Shown here piece by piece: positions 1 through 10,796 of a stretch of 64,000 nt of DNA; the first letter of the stretch is position 1; each line of letters begins with the position of its first letter. Origin of the DNA: Neoceratodus forsteri (lineage: Eukaryota > Chordata > Ceratodontiformes > Ceratodontidae); assembly GCA_016271365.2 (NCBI GenBank), contig CM057455.1, positions 1,562,124,501 to 1,562,188,500 of the forward strand, read 5' to 3'. A program made the translations under genes and the position numbers. Below the pieces are notes generated by a model. It searched no databases and was not told the DNA's origin. It worked only from the letters and a program-made list of their open reading frames with translations.

Positions 1-694
1 ATGCTTTACAGCCCTTAAATGGTGGTGGGGAGTGCAATCAGTTGATAGTTACAGACTATAAATTTATTTAGTAGTACAGATGATTTAGATAAAACAATTT
101 ATAAAGAAAACAGCTAATTGGTGGGTAGCCTTTAGGTGAGAGTTTTATTTTATGATTTGTGCAGTTTTTTAACAGCAAATTCTATTGGCAAGATCCCTTT
201 TCTCTTCCATGGAATACAGGACAAGGTGTCCTATGCATGTGAAATTGAAACTGCATCCTTAGGAGCTGGCCCACTGGCACTGAGGGTTGAGGCACTGGAT
301 GCCACACCTTGTGCCATGCCAGCAACCCATGTTCAGAGGCAAGCTTGAGCTGCCATGGGTGGGGGGGCGGCTGGGAGATGACAGTAGTGGCCACTGGGCT
401 GCTCTCTTCCAGATCAGGGAGGCTACCCACCTTGCTCTTGACTGATACCTAGTGAAGGCTGGGTGATGGATCAAGGGAGGTCTGGGGGACTAACATTGAG
501 AGGGTGAAAGGAGTATGGTTTCTGGGAATGCACACAAGGCACCTGTGTTCACCACTGCTCTGAGAGGGACAGGAGAAAATGGAAAATGGGGCACCATGGC
601 AGGCTTAATGAAGCCCTGAAGCCAATACAGGGCAGACTGAGATTCTCTGAGAGAGGACCGTAGCCTGCCTACACAGAGCCCCGATGGGAGAATA
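1..694. other. Non-coding sequence, nothing recognised
   Basis: No reading frame here has a recognisable domain, and no clear repeat ends are visible. The only short frames are chance ones of about 80 codons. I see no RNA gene or splice-bounded exon. Confidence 0.5.
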
Positions 695-696
695 AC

Positions 697-741
<45 letters not shown>

Positions 742-782
742 TGCACATAGATATATAGATATGTGTGTGTATGTATGTAGGT
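695..782. repeat. TA/CA/TG microsatellite
   Basis: A run of alternating TA passes into CA, then into short GATA-like and TG/TATG steps. It produces spurious Ile/Tyr/Cys-rich frames on the minus strand. Confidence 0.9.
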
Positions 783-819
783 ATAGTGCACGGTAGTAGC
801 ACTACAGTTAGGGTTGCCC

Positions 820-1800
820 GACCACTTCTATGGTAAACCCCAAATTGTGCACTTTAATAACTTTGCAACCATTTGACTGATTTGTGTGAAATTTTGCATA
901 TGCAGTCTGGTACCATATATCTCTAGATCTGGCAAGTTTCGTTCTGGTCAGATGTGCGGGTGCGGTTGAGGAGTGCCATAAAATGTGAAAAATACAACTT
1001 TTTGGCCAATTCTTTGCTTGGTGTTACAGCCCAAATGGTTTGGCCTTCTGGTTTGAAGTTGTCAGGAAATGTGGGGTCTGGGTCACTGATGTGCCTTTTG
1101 AAGGTTTGATGAAAAAATATTAATCCATTCAAAAGTTATTAAATGTTAAAGTTTCCCATTATTGCCTATGGGGAAAAAATATATGTGCCATGTGAAAGCA
1201 CATTTTGCTTTTGCAAAAGCACCTGTCGCAAACAGGTTCGGTACTATCGTGCTGCCACCGTCTTGTTTTCAATTAGTAACGTAGATAAAATGTAGCTCAA
1301 AAAATAATGCCCCTTGCTAAACACCAACATTGTGTTTGCCTAATTGGGGCCCTGGGAACATGACCTGGCTTCAGATTTGTAAAAGTATGGTCAGAAATAT
1401 ATTTTTTTTTTGTTTTTTTGTTGGTAGTGTCGCAATTTGTGAAAGTACAGTGCGACACTGTCACAAATTTTGTGAAAGTGTTGTACCATACTTTCATGAA
1501 TTGTGACTCCCTTTCGCAAAAGCTTTTGCAAATTTTGCGAAAGTGTCATAATTTTTGACACTACTTTACAAAAAACACCTGTTTCTTTGCCACTTCACTG
1601 CAACTAAACAGTTTGGGCTTTTGGGCTGAAATTTGCAGGGTAGAATGGGCTTGCCCCACAGAAGTGCCTTTTGCTGGTTTGGTGAAAAAATTTACATCGG
1701 TTTTATAGTTACAGCATTCCGAAGTTTCAACATTTTCCAAGGGTTAACATTGCAGTGCTCTCGGTACCTTTTCACACCTATATCTTGAAAACGGTTCGAA
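820..1800. repeat. Two-part (dimeric) interspersed repeat with palindromic centre
   Basis: Two related blocks occur in the same orientation, roughly 840-1165 and 1600-1740. Each contains a GTGCCTTTTG..GGTTTG.TGAAAAAAT core followed by an AGTTAT..AAAGTTTC-type stretch. Between them (1200-1580) are short inverted repeats around GCAAAAGCTTTTGC and GTGACA/TGTCAC-like motifs. No coding capacity is seen. It looks like an unclassified reptile-type interspersed repeat. The family name is unknown to me. Confidence 0.5.
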
Positions 1801-1924
1801 ATACAGATTTTTCACTAAGTACAACTTAAGCATGCTTATAGTATGCCAGATCATGATTACAACTGTGGTGGAATATTTTCAAAAATTCCTATAGTTACTG
1901 AGATATTGCCAGATTTGAAGCACA

Positions 1925-2230
1925 AGGGTTGCTTGGAATGACTCTAGGTCTGAGCTATGTCTCTATACCTATGGGTAGATGGGAGCACAGGGCCCAGATG
2001 GCCCTGCACTCCCACATATGGATACCATTATGCAATAATGGGAGTGTGGGGTTCTCCATTATTTAGCACTGGGAGCACAGGGCCCAGAGGACTCTGCTCT
2101 ACCACAGGGAGATGAGGGTTCATTACAATGTCTCTACACTTATGGATAGGTCTCCCAGAAATGGATACCATTATGGAGTGATGGTAACATGATGGGAGTG
2201 CAGAGCCCAGAGGGCCCTGTGCTCCCACAA
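1925..2230. repeat. Short partial tandem duplication
   Basis: A GGGAGCACAGGGCCCAGA motif recurs at about 1982, 2070 and (diverged) 2200, with shared flanks such as GGATACCATTATG at about 2018 and 2163. This suggests two or three degenerate units of about 90-150 bp. No frame of interest is present. Confidence 0.55.
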
Positions 2231-2839
2231 CCACACATGGTTAAGATGACACTTTTTCCAAAAGAAAGGAAATTAATTGCAAAAAAAACTCCATTAATGC
2301 ATCAGTTAGGGTTTCTATTACAGCAACAAAAGTCTGTAAATTTGATGTTAGAGTTACCAACCCTACCACCCCCACCTCCATACACCAACAGGCATTGGGT
2401 TGTGCCATGGGGTCATCAGGCCTAACTCTCACCCCATTTCCTATGCTGTACCATCTGAGCTTCCTTACACATGGGATGGGGTGATAGTTTGGCCTGACAA
2501 CCCCAAGGCACACTCTGACACCTGTTGGTGTGTGGTATATATATCTAAAGAGAATGAATCCTAAGGCTAAATTCCTATATTTTCCATGTTTCTTCACCAC
2601 TTTAAACCTAATTGATGTCTACCTAAAAGGGATACTGTCAACCAACCTGGACAACAAAGAACACTTACAACTACAACAAGCATTTGCACCCCCATTAAGC
2701 AGAATGCAATTCTCTGCTTGTTTTTCAAACAAGATACATTTTTGGTTATTAAAATGCACCAGTGAGTTGTACATGAGGCAAACTCAAGATGGATTGTTAA
2801 CTGACTTGGGAGCAGGAAGCAGAGGGTTTTGATAGATGG

Positions 2840-3300
2840 GCACAGTTTTGTGTGGAAAGGGTTTCTCAGCAGCATCTCTCAGGAATTATTACTGGGATCA
2901 CTGCAGTTTAGTATTTTCACTGAAAGGCTGGAAACTGGGGTCTTAAGCAGGATGGTGCAGTTCAAGGGTGGTAAAGTTAGGGGTAACATTAGGAAGCACA
3001 TCTTCTCCCAGAGAGTGGTGAACACATGGATTAGCCTACCTGTGGAGACAATGCACATGAAGACAGTACAGGCCTTCAAGATAAGCCTGGATAAGATTCT
3101 ACTTACCAAGGGAATCATTGGATACCCTGGGTAGTAGAGTGTGTGTGTGTGAGTGTGTGTGTGTGTGTGGTGGAGTGGATTACTATTAGTACATATTTGC
3201 ACCACATACTTGGTGGTCCCTGATTACAAAGTGGTGGAAGGGTTGATGTAGGGAACCTAGGGTCCCTTCTGACCTTAAATTATTGTGTCGCTATACATTA
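2840..3300 (+). mobile_element. CR1-type LINE 3' fragment
   Basis: Translation of about 2965-3120 on the plus strand gives a CR1-like ORF2 C-terminus: a GNIRKHIFSQRVVNTW segment, then LPVET and FKISLDKIL. It is followed by a typical CR1 3' end around 3240-3295, with GGGAACCTAGGGTCCCTTCT and GACCTTAAATTATTG. The copy is strongly 5'-truncated: no RT catalytic motifs remain. A short GT microsatellite (3138-3170) has expanded inside it. The upstream boundary is uncertain. Confidence 0.7.
3138..3170. repeat. (GT)n microsatellite
   Basis: About 30 bases of GT repeats with one GA interruption. Confidence 0.9.
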
Positions 3301-4420
3301 TTTTTAGGCAAAAATGAAAAACAGCATGCTAGAAATTTAATGCACTGCCACTAAAATTTGGTTTTAGCATTTGAACAATTCTAAGTGTTCATTGTTAAAA
3401 TACATACCTGTGCATTCTAATAGTCTGATGTAGAGGGGTACTCAATCACGCAGAACAATTTAAAATGTATTTTCTGTTTAATATCAACTCACTATTTTCC
3501 CAAACAATGAACTTGTGAACTGTAAACTATGGGCCAGATATTCAGAAATGCACCAAAGGCTGGTGCAAATCTGGCACAGCACAAATCCTATGCACCATGG
3601 CGCAATGAGTGCGATATTCAATGGTTGTGCACGGCGAAATGTACCAGTGCAACACGGTTGAATATCGCAGGGATGCACCATGGCACAACCAGACTTGCAC
3701 CAAGGTGCAACCAGACCTGTGCCATAGCACAACCAGAGATGTGCCATGGCACACCCAGACATGCACCATGGCACACAAAGACTAGCCCCAGGCAATGGTG
3801 GGAGCACAGCAGCAGTGTAAAGGCATGGTGCATGGCAGAGGAAGACACCAGGGGACAGTGCCAGGGATAGACAGTGGCAGGCCAGTGTTGGCCACCACAA
3901 GCAGGGCACACACAGGCACCCAGACACCCCACCCCAGAACACAACCATGGCACAGAAAGCAGGCAACAGGTGGCACCAATGGTCAATGGAATGCCACCTG
4001 TGGAGTCCCTCCCCTGCCACATGCTGTTCCCCTACCCAGACCCCAGCAAGCCATACCCAGGACCATGCTGCTAAGCACACACATGCCACACATCCCGGAG
4101 AGCTGCCCCATGGCCACCCCAAGGCACAGCCACCGACCATGGGGCAGGACACCACAATGCATGACCCACACACTGACATAGGCACACCACACAGACACAC
4201 ACCATGCCACTGCAGCATGGCTCCACATGCCAGCTGCAAAGCAGACACTGACACAGGCAGGTAAGCAAAATAACTGTATTGAACAAACTATTTATGAGTG
4301 CAAGTGGTCAGAAAGGGTAGGAATGTAAGAAAAGGAGACAGGGAACAGGGACTGTACAGTGGGAAGGGGGACGGATGGGGGAAGGTACAGCAGGGATATC
4401 AGGGAGTTGCCAGGGTCAAA

Positions 4421-5159
4421 CTATGGGTGGCCATGGCCTGCCGCTGCCTGATGCCACCTCCTCCTCCTCCTCTGGTCCATCAGCAGGTCCTGCGCACCTG
4501 CTGGGCCACCTCCAGGGTCATCAATGTAATGAGGATTATTTGCCTCAGTAGCCTGCAGTAAAGGGGCAGCCGTGATCCTCTCCAGATGCCTATGACAAAG
4601 GATAAGACAGGTGATCAGTGCAAGGTCACATGGCACCATGCTCATCCACTGTGCACAATGGGCAGTGGGAACACACACCCCTGGAGTGGTGCCCCAGCCA
4701 CCCACAGGGGGTGGGCCAATGCCTGCCAGCAACCCAGTATGCCATGACAGTGCAAAGCGGTGGACACTGCTGCCCAATGGCCACCTGACTGCACAGCAAC
4801 AGACAGAAGGCACAGGGCACCTGCAGCACCACAGCAACACCAATGGTAGCTGGGCACACACCCACCCCACCACCAGCTGGTACATGTGTGCGATGGCCAC
4901 CCTACAGTGGCATGCACCATGCACAGTGTACAACACACAGCTGCCACGGCACATGACACAGGTGGCCATGGCCATACCCACGCCCCCACAGAATAATCGA
5001 TAATGTGCAGAGGAATGCAACAGTGCCTACCTGCCGGCTGTGGCGCCGCTTGTGCAGGTCCCACTGCTGCTCCTCTTCTGCCACCACTGGGTCCAGCTGC
5101 TGCCTGCTGTGCCCAGCCTGGTGCTCCTGCCACACTTGCCTGGCATCGATCTTCAGGCT
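4421..5159 (-). pseudogene. Possible minus-strand two-exon gene fragment in Harbinger left half
   Basis: On the minus strand, a pyrimidine-rich acceptor (TTCCTTTCTCAG) precedes a 43-codon open segment at 5159-5031. That segment is Gln/His/Arg-rich and ends at a good donor (CAG/GTAGGC). A second open segment, about 4589-4421, follows another acceptor-like site (TTTGTCATAG). It encodes an acidic stretch, then an RRRRR run and a stop. The reading phase across the intron is uncertain. It could be the tail of a Harbinger accessory protein, but I do not recognise a domain. The upstream part would lie beyond the LTR insertion and was not found. Confidence 0.3.
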
Positions 5160-5215
5160 CTGAGAAAGGAACAAAGACAGGTACACATCAGAGAACACAC
5201 ACAGCAGGTGCCCAC

Positions 5216-6197
5216 TGTCACGAACCCACTCAGCAGGTCAGCCCTCTACTTCCAAAGTGCCAACCTCCGAGCGCAGTCTTGTGAACAGTTAACAGAAACA
5301 GAGTAACCCTCCTGTCTGTTTTGTGGGTTCAGATCAACCTTTGGTCTCAGTTCTGGAGGGATTCAAACTGTGAACCTCTTGCTAGCGTACCCTGGCTCAG
5401 ATATTTCTCTCTTCGGGGGGTCAGATATCTTTGCCTATGGGCACCTAACCAGGTGTACAGAAATTAACCCTTAAAAACTTTAATAAAGACCTCAGATTAA
5501 AACACTTACCTTTTTCCAGTTTGGTGTCACCATTCAAGCTTATGTACACTGTCTACTTTAACCATATATGCTTCACTTGCAAAGGAAAGAAATTCAAAGA
5601 CAGACCAAGTAGGCTCTAAAAATAGAGTTTTACTAAAATAGATAAAAAATATGTAAAACATAAAATACAGAACTATTATATCACAAGAACTAAACAATCT
5701 TTTAAAAGAACAAGGTGTTAACAGTGCAATTCCTACTACAGTACTTAGATTTTGTCTCTCTCTCTCTCTAAATATCTTCTTAAAGTGCTCAAAGATGTTT
5801 CTTTGTCAGAATGTAGATAAAAGTGTCTCTGAAGGAAAACAGAATGTTGTTTAAAAAAACTGTCTTGGCCAGCCTCTTTGTGTGAGGTCACCTAGCTCCT
5901 CCTCTGTCAGAATATATAAAAACACATATCTATACAAAAACAGGATGTATTTTCAAAGTATTAAATTCTGTAATCCTGAGCACAACTCATTTCATTTTCA
6001 AATGGCATTTCTTTGATCTTATGATCAGCTTCCCCCTTTCCAGGACTTCAAAGCATCTTTTATGACATCACACTAAAACGTCACAACCTGCTCTTCTTCC
6101 TCTAAGCGTTATAAAAGTTTATGATCTATCTTGGCAATTAGGTATCTTCTAGCCTGTAATTAGCTGGTGGCCTTCCAGGTAACACCCTGTATCTAAA

Positions 6198-6246
<49 letters not shown>

Positions 6247-6279
6247 ATCTCACATGCTGTTTCAACATTTCTCATGACA
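5216..6279 (-). mobile_element. Candidate solo LTR
   Basis: The block begins TGTCA and ends TGACA, giving perfect 5-bp inverted termini 1,064 bp apart. It interrupts GC-rich Harbinger sequence with much more AT-rich DNA. Read on minus, it ends in GGTTCGTGACA, like many gypsy LTRs. AATAAAG-type signals and a GT microsatellite are inside. No second copy exists in the window, so it would be a solo LTR. A flanking duplication is not evident. It might instead be the 5' LTR of the neighbouring Gmr1-like body, but Harbinger-like sequence at 6330-6490 separates them. Confidence 0.45.
6200..6243. repeat. (GT)n microsatellite
   Basis: About 22 uninterrupted GT units. Confidence 0.95.
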
Positions 6280-6675
6280 GACAGTCCATAACCCATTTAT
6301 ATACTACAAAAAATGATACAGTGATCAGAACCAGCTGTCCCAGTGTCATCCCCACCATGCCCACCCCTGTGCACAGTGTGTGCCCCTGCGAGACATGTCC
6401 CACAAGGCTGTAGCACAGCACAACCAGTGGCCAACAATGCCACTCTGCAATGCGCACGCTGACAGTGTACACTTCTGCAGGGCATGCCAATTTTGGTATC
6501 ACAAGCTTTTATTGTTCAGTGTGTCAGCTTGAGACCGTCATCTCACTTACAAAGAAAGAAAAAGGCAGAGTTGTATTTTAAAAAGAAAACAGAACTATAT
6601 CACTTGGCATATAGTCAAGTTACTACCGATTTTTTTTTTCTAAAGTGCTAGTCAGAGTAGCAGTAGTGAGGGAAG

Positions 6676-7214
6676 ATGGCTTCCAACTACAGCAGGCACA
6701 CTGTAGACTACTTAAGGCAGTTGTGCGGGCACAGAGGAGTCCCTTTTGAGGTGAAAGCCAGCAAGCAGAACCTCATAGATGCCCTGATGGTAGCAGATAC
6801 CCAGAGCTGCGAGTCACAGACCATGACTGAAAAGAATCAAACCTCGAGTGTGGTAGGACTAGCGGCCAGTGCAGTGCAGTGTCCAGATCCGATGAGGAGG
6901 GCAACAGGACCACTGTCAGAGAAGGGCTACAGCAGCAGGGGAAGGTCACCAGTATCCTGGATCCAGAGGTACTCAGACTGCAAATTGAGTTGTGCAGGAT
7001 GGAGGTGGAGTTCCAGGAGAAGAGAGAACGAGAGAAACAAGAGGCAGAGTGAGAATGCCGTGAGGCAGAGTTAGAACAGAGAGATACAGACAGTGAGGAG
7101 CATGAGTGCTAGCGAGCTGCAGAGGAAAAGAGAGAATGAGAATGCCAAGATGCAGACTGTGAAGAGCAGGAGTGCCAGAGGCAACATGAACTGGAGAAGC
7201 TATGACTCCGACCA
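6676..7214 (+). pseudogene. gag: Gmr1-like gag, N-terminal part
   Basis: The ATG at 6676 follows a GAGGGAAG context. It opens a 132-codon frame whose first 40 residues form a helix-rich segment (SRHTVDYLRQLCGHRG). Past 7000 the sequence turns highly charged with Arg/Glu repeats. These continue in shifted frames to about 7200, as expected for a coiled-coil gag linker. Frameshifts break it before the capsid. I infer it is the N-terminus of gag because it directly precedes the capsid in the same strand and order. The start is the best ATG, but no independent evidence fixes it. Confidence 0.6.
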
Positions 7215-7712
7215 GTGGCACCAGAGCAGGTAAGTGGCTTGGGTTTAACTGGGACTATAGGACTGGGTTACAAATTGAATTCCAAATTAATAACCAAATT
7301 TAAAGAGGGGGAGGATATGGATGCCTTTTTAAATTCTTTTGAAAAAGTTTGTATTCAGGCTAAAATTCCTAGAGAGTCCTGGAGCTTCCAGCTATCCCCG
7401 CTACTTACCAGGAAAGCTTGGGATGCATTGGGTCAAATGGACAATGAGGACAGTGATGATTACAGCAAACTTACAGCTGCACTGTTAAAGAAATTTGAAT
7501 TAACTGCTGAATCAAACAGAGCTAAATTCCATATGCTCAGGAGAAGCCCTGACATGAGCTACAAGGAGCTAGCCATGAAACAACATCGGTTTTTAAAATG
7601 TTGGTGGGAAGGAATTGAGGCAAACTCTGTTGATAAAATTGAAAATGTGATTCTGTTAGAACAGTTTTTCTGGGTGTGCCCAGCAGAGCGGAAAACCTGG
7701 CTGGAGGACTGA
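7215..7712 (+). pseudogene. gag: Gmr1-like gag capsid, homologous to the SCAN domain
   Basis: This 165-codon frame holds the capsid. Its C-terminal half carries the SCAN signature: FQLSPLLTRKAWDAL, then DDYSKLTAALLKKFEL, a Arg/Phe-rich helix, and ENVILLEQFF before a Trp-containing end. The vertebrate SCAN domain of zinc-finger proteins is known to derive from the capsid of Gmr1-like elements, so the match supports both calls. The initiating Met is arbitrary; the true gag started upstream. A TGA at 7710 ends it, and the downstream zinc-knuckle part lies in another frame. SCAN domains mediate dimerisation; in gag the segment would serve particle assembly. Confidence 0.8.
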
Positions 7713-7773
7713 GATCCCAAAACAGGCTGCTGAACTCTCTGACCACTATGATAAGAGCAGACCTGCTCTGAGA

Positions 7774-8529
7774 GTGAATGAGGCGGGCATGGCAGGGCAG
7801 AAAGGGAAAAGTGCACCTTCAGGGCAGCTAAAACCCTCACTGCCTCCACCAAAACCAGTTAGCCCCAGGTTTCAGAGAAAAGATTTCTCCGAGAGAAGAA
7901 ATGAATGTTGGTTGTGTAAAGAAACTGGGCATATTGCCAGACAGTGTCCCAAAAAGGTGATCAATAACACACAACTGGGTGCTAGAAAAGAAGTGGGTTG
8001 TTTTTGTGTCCCTGGAAGCATGCCAGTGAACATGAGGGAACACATACACCCAGTCATGGTGAGTGGTGTACAGACACAGGGGTTAAGGGACACAGGGGCA
8101 TCTCTGGCCTTGGTAAAGGGGGATCTGGTACAGCCTGGTCAGCTTATACTCAATAAATATGTCACTGCACAGGACTTTGCAGGTGGGGAGAAAACATTGC
8201 CCCTTGCTAGTGTTCTCTTAGGCTGGGATGAAACAGGGAGAACTGTGCAACAGGTGGCTGTAGCCAAAATATTAGCAGTGGATGTGATCCTGGGTAACAA
8301 TCTCCAACAGGGGATGGTATGTGCAGTTACCCATAGCCAAGCGGCAAGGGAAAATTGTAGTTCTCTGAACCAAACAGAAGCCATTGTGGAAACCATTGAG
8401 AGGCTGATTCCCCAGCCTGTATCTCCAGAGGGGGAGACTGATAAAAAGGGGGTAGAAATTTCCCCAGTAGCAAGTAATCACACAGCTACAGAGGGTTACT
8501 CCGAAGAGGGAAGGGTGACCCCTTGTTAG
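7774..8529 (+). pseudogene. pro: Gmr1-like nucleocapsid zinc knuckle and aspartic protease
   Basis: This is a 251-codon open frame. Residues 45-58 form a CCHC zinc knuckle (CWLCKETGHIARQC, spacing C-X2-C-X4-H-X4-C), the nucleic-acid-binding part of gag. Residues 106-109 are DTGA, the catalytic triad of a retroviral-type aspartic protease, inside GLRDTGASLALVKG. A hydrophobic ILAVDVILGNN stretch further on fits the protease's closing strand. It therefore joins the end of gag to protease. It is out of frame with the capsid upstream, and a stop at 8527 precedes integrase. The first Met is a convenience, not a proven start. Confidence 0.8.
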
Positions 8530-9629
8530 AGAGTTGGGATTGACAGTGATCCTGAGTGCCCTGATGCTAGGGCTAAGGACCTTAGTTTAGTGACTGAAGG
8601 GGACCTGTCCCATGCCTTGGGAATGTGTGAGGGGTTTGCAGCTGCTCAGAGAAGTGACCCTGGTTTAGAGAAGCTGAGGGCTTGGGCAGACTCAGACGGT
8701 GCACAGGGAGGTGACGGCAGACATAAGGTTTATTAGGAAAATGGACTTATGTATACTCAGGCAGTACAAACAGAGGGAGGGATGCCAGGCAGGCAGCTTG
8801 TCATTCCCCAGGGGTATCGTGAGCAGTTGCTGCAGATTGCACATGATATTCCCTTATCTGGTCATCTGAGAATCGTGCACACAATGCAGCGGTTGGCCCA
8901 GAATTTCTACTGGCCTAACTTCACCCAGCAGGTGAAGGAGTATTGCAGGTCTTGTCACTGGTGCCAAGAAATAGGAAAGGTGGGCAAGAAAACCCAAGCT
9001 GCCCTGATTCCATTGCCCATAGTGGAGGAGCCATTCCAGAGGGTGGGAATGGATATTGTGGGGCCTTTAAATACCCCCAGCTCCTCAGGGAAGAGATTCA
9101 TACTGACTGTGGTGGATTATGCCACCCGGTACCCAAAGGCAGTCACCCTATCCTCAATGGTACCCTAAAGTCAATGCTCCGGGCATTTGCTGAACAGCAT
9201 GGGAGGGACTGGGAGAAATACCTTCCCCACCTGTTGTTTGTACACAGGGAGGTGCCCCAAGAGTCTACAGGATTTTCACCCTTCGAACTCTTATATGGAC
9301 GCCGGGTACGTGGGCCCCTAGACTTGATCCGGGAGGACTGGGAAGGCAAGCATGCCACCCAAGGAACTCCCATTGTGGATTACGTCCTTAGGTTAAGGGA
9401 AAGGCTGAAGGAGCTTATAGGGACAGCCCAGAGCAACCTGGCAGCTGCCCAACAGAAACAAAAAGTGTGGTACGACCGCAGTGCCAGAGCTCACGCGTAC
9501 ATGGTGGGTCAGGAAGTCACGGTCCTTATTCCGGTCCAGAAAGATAAGCTGCAGGCTGAGTGGGCAGGACCATACAACGTGGTTAGGAAGGTAAATGACG
9601 TGAACTACATTGTGGAGTTACCTGACTGA
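8530..9629 (+). pseudogene. int: Gmr1-like integrase with internal deletion
   Basis: The segment 8600-8760 decays but keeps an integrase-upstream pattern. From 8749 the HHCC zinc domain is visible: His at residues 32 and 39, Cys at 69 and 72 within YCRSCHWCQ. The first catalytic Asp lies in MDIVGPL (residue 102). After ATRYPKAVTLSSM the frame stops at about 9166. The sequence resumes in another frame with the core's C-terminal part (LLFVHREVPQESTGFSPFEL) and a C-terminal domain to 9629. The stretch with the second Asp and the Glu of the DDE triad is absent, so it cannot be active. Gypsy-type identity is clear; its position before RT is the odd feature. Confidence 0.85.
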
Positions 9630-9768
9630 AGACAGACAGAAAGGATGTACCATGTCAACATGATGAAGCCATATGCAATTAGGGCTGACATGGTGTTTGC
9701 AGTGTGTGTAGTCCTGGGGAGGGGACTGGCAAAGGGGACCCCCTTCTGGACTTGAGTGGGAGTCCTCT

Positions 9769-10737
9769 GTGGAGGCAGTTAAATTGTCTCCCCCGCTGAC
9801 CCCGGACAAGTTCCAGAAAGAAAGGGAGGTTTTAGCAGACTTTGCCCCATTGTTTAGCACCAAGCCTGGACAAACCCCCTTAACGACTCACGATGTGGAG
9901 AGAGGGACACAGACGCCCACATGGCGGACAGCATATCGGGTGTCAGAGGCTGTCCAAAAGGACATTAGGAGGGAAGTGGAGGAGATGCTGGATTTAGGGG
10001 TAAGCCAGAGATCCCATAGCCCCTGGGCCTCACCCGTAGTCCTTGTGCCTAAGCCAGATGGCTCTACTTGTTTCTGTGTGGACTATCATGGACTGAATGC
10101 AGTCATGAAGTCAGACACCCACCCAATGCCCCAGACGGACGAACTCCTGGACAAGTTGGGAGGGGCGACCTATCTTATGACTATTGACCTGACAAAGGGG
10201 TATTGGCAGGCAGAGTTGACAGTCACAGCTAGGGAGAGGCTGGCCTTCATCACCCCGATAGGCTTATTTGAGTTCAAAGTAATGCCTCTCGGAATGAAGA
10301 ACGCCCCGGCCACTTTACAAAGGTTGGTGAACCTGGTGTTAAATGGTGCTGAGAAGTACACCGTGGCGTACCTGGATGACACTGCCATCTTTAGTACCAG
10401 CTGGGAGGAACATCTATCCTACCTTAGGGAAGTGCTGGGCAGGATAGAGAGGGCTGGGCTCACTGTCAAAGCTGAGAAGTGCCAGGAGGCCATGGGAGAG
10501 GTGGCATACCTCAGGCATGTGGTAGGCTGGGGACAGCTCTGTCCTAACCAAATAAAAATAGAGGTAATCCAGGTGTGGCCCAGACCAGAAACACAGAAGC
10601 AGGTCAGGAGTGTTCTAGGGACAGCAGGGTACTACAGAAAATTTGTACCCAATTACAGTGCCCTGGCTGCTCCCCTATCTGACCTGACAAAGAAAAGGAT
10701 GCCCAAGAAAATTACCTGGGGCCCAGCCTGTGAGTAA
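9769..10737 (+). pseudogene. pol: Gmr1-like reverse transcriptase, open but lacking RNase H
   Basis: This 322-codon frame covers essentially a whole gypsy-type RT. It includes SPWASPVVLVPKPDG, the first catalytic Asp in YLMTIDLTKGYWQ (residue 140), MPLGMKNAPATLQRLV, and the YLDD active site at residues 201-204. The thumb/connection (LGTAGYYRKFVPNYS) is near the end. A TAA at 10735 interrupts just before a recognisable AFTRLKEAL continuation, then the element stops at about 10787. RNase H is missing. Compared with the rest of the element RT is unusually intact. A Met at 9769 is probably internal to a longer polyprotein. Confidence 0.9.
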
Positions 10738-10796
10738 GCCTTTACCAGATTAAAAGAGGCACTGTGCAGTGCTCCTGTTTTGACAACAGTTTGACT

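Larger units (their letters stand above)
6600..10790 (+). mobile_element. Gmr1-like Ty3/gypsy LTR retrotransposon body, 3'-truncated
   Basis: Along the plus strand come gag with a SCAN-like capsid, a CCHC zinc knuckle, an aspartic protease (DTGA), integrase, and then reverse transcriptase. Integrase before RT is the Ty1/copia order, yet both proteins are gypsy-type. That combination defines the Gmr1 group of deuterostome elements. The copy stops just after RT, at the start of the connection to RNase H. RNase H and the 3' LTR are missing, and beyond about 10800 the Harbinger Myb gene resumes. Frameshifts separate most domains and integrase carries a deletion, so it is dead. The 5' boundary is not fixed. 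Confidence 0.8.

Noticed and set aside
3484..4264. Long minus frame of 256 codons rich in Cys, Trp and Val, and overlapping plus frames
   Set aside because: They lie in the CA/TG-rich left part of the Harbinger element. All six frames are open at once and none has a domain, which is a composition effect.
6600..10790. Ty1/copia element, suggested by integrase preceding RT
   Set aside because: Integrase HHCC, GMDIVGPL, and the RT blocks (YLDD with the LGTAGYYRKFVPNYS thumb) are of Ty3/gypsy type, so Gmr1-like is the better reading.
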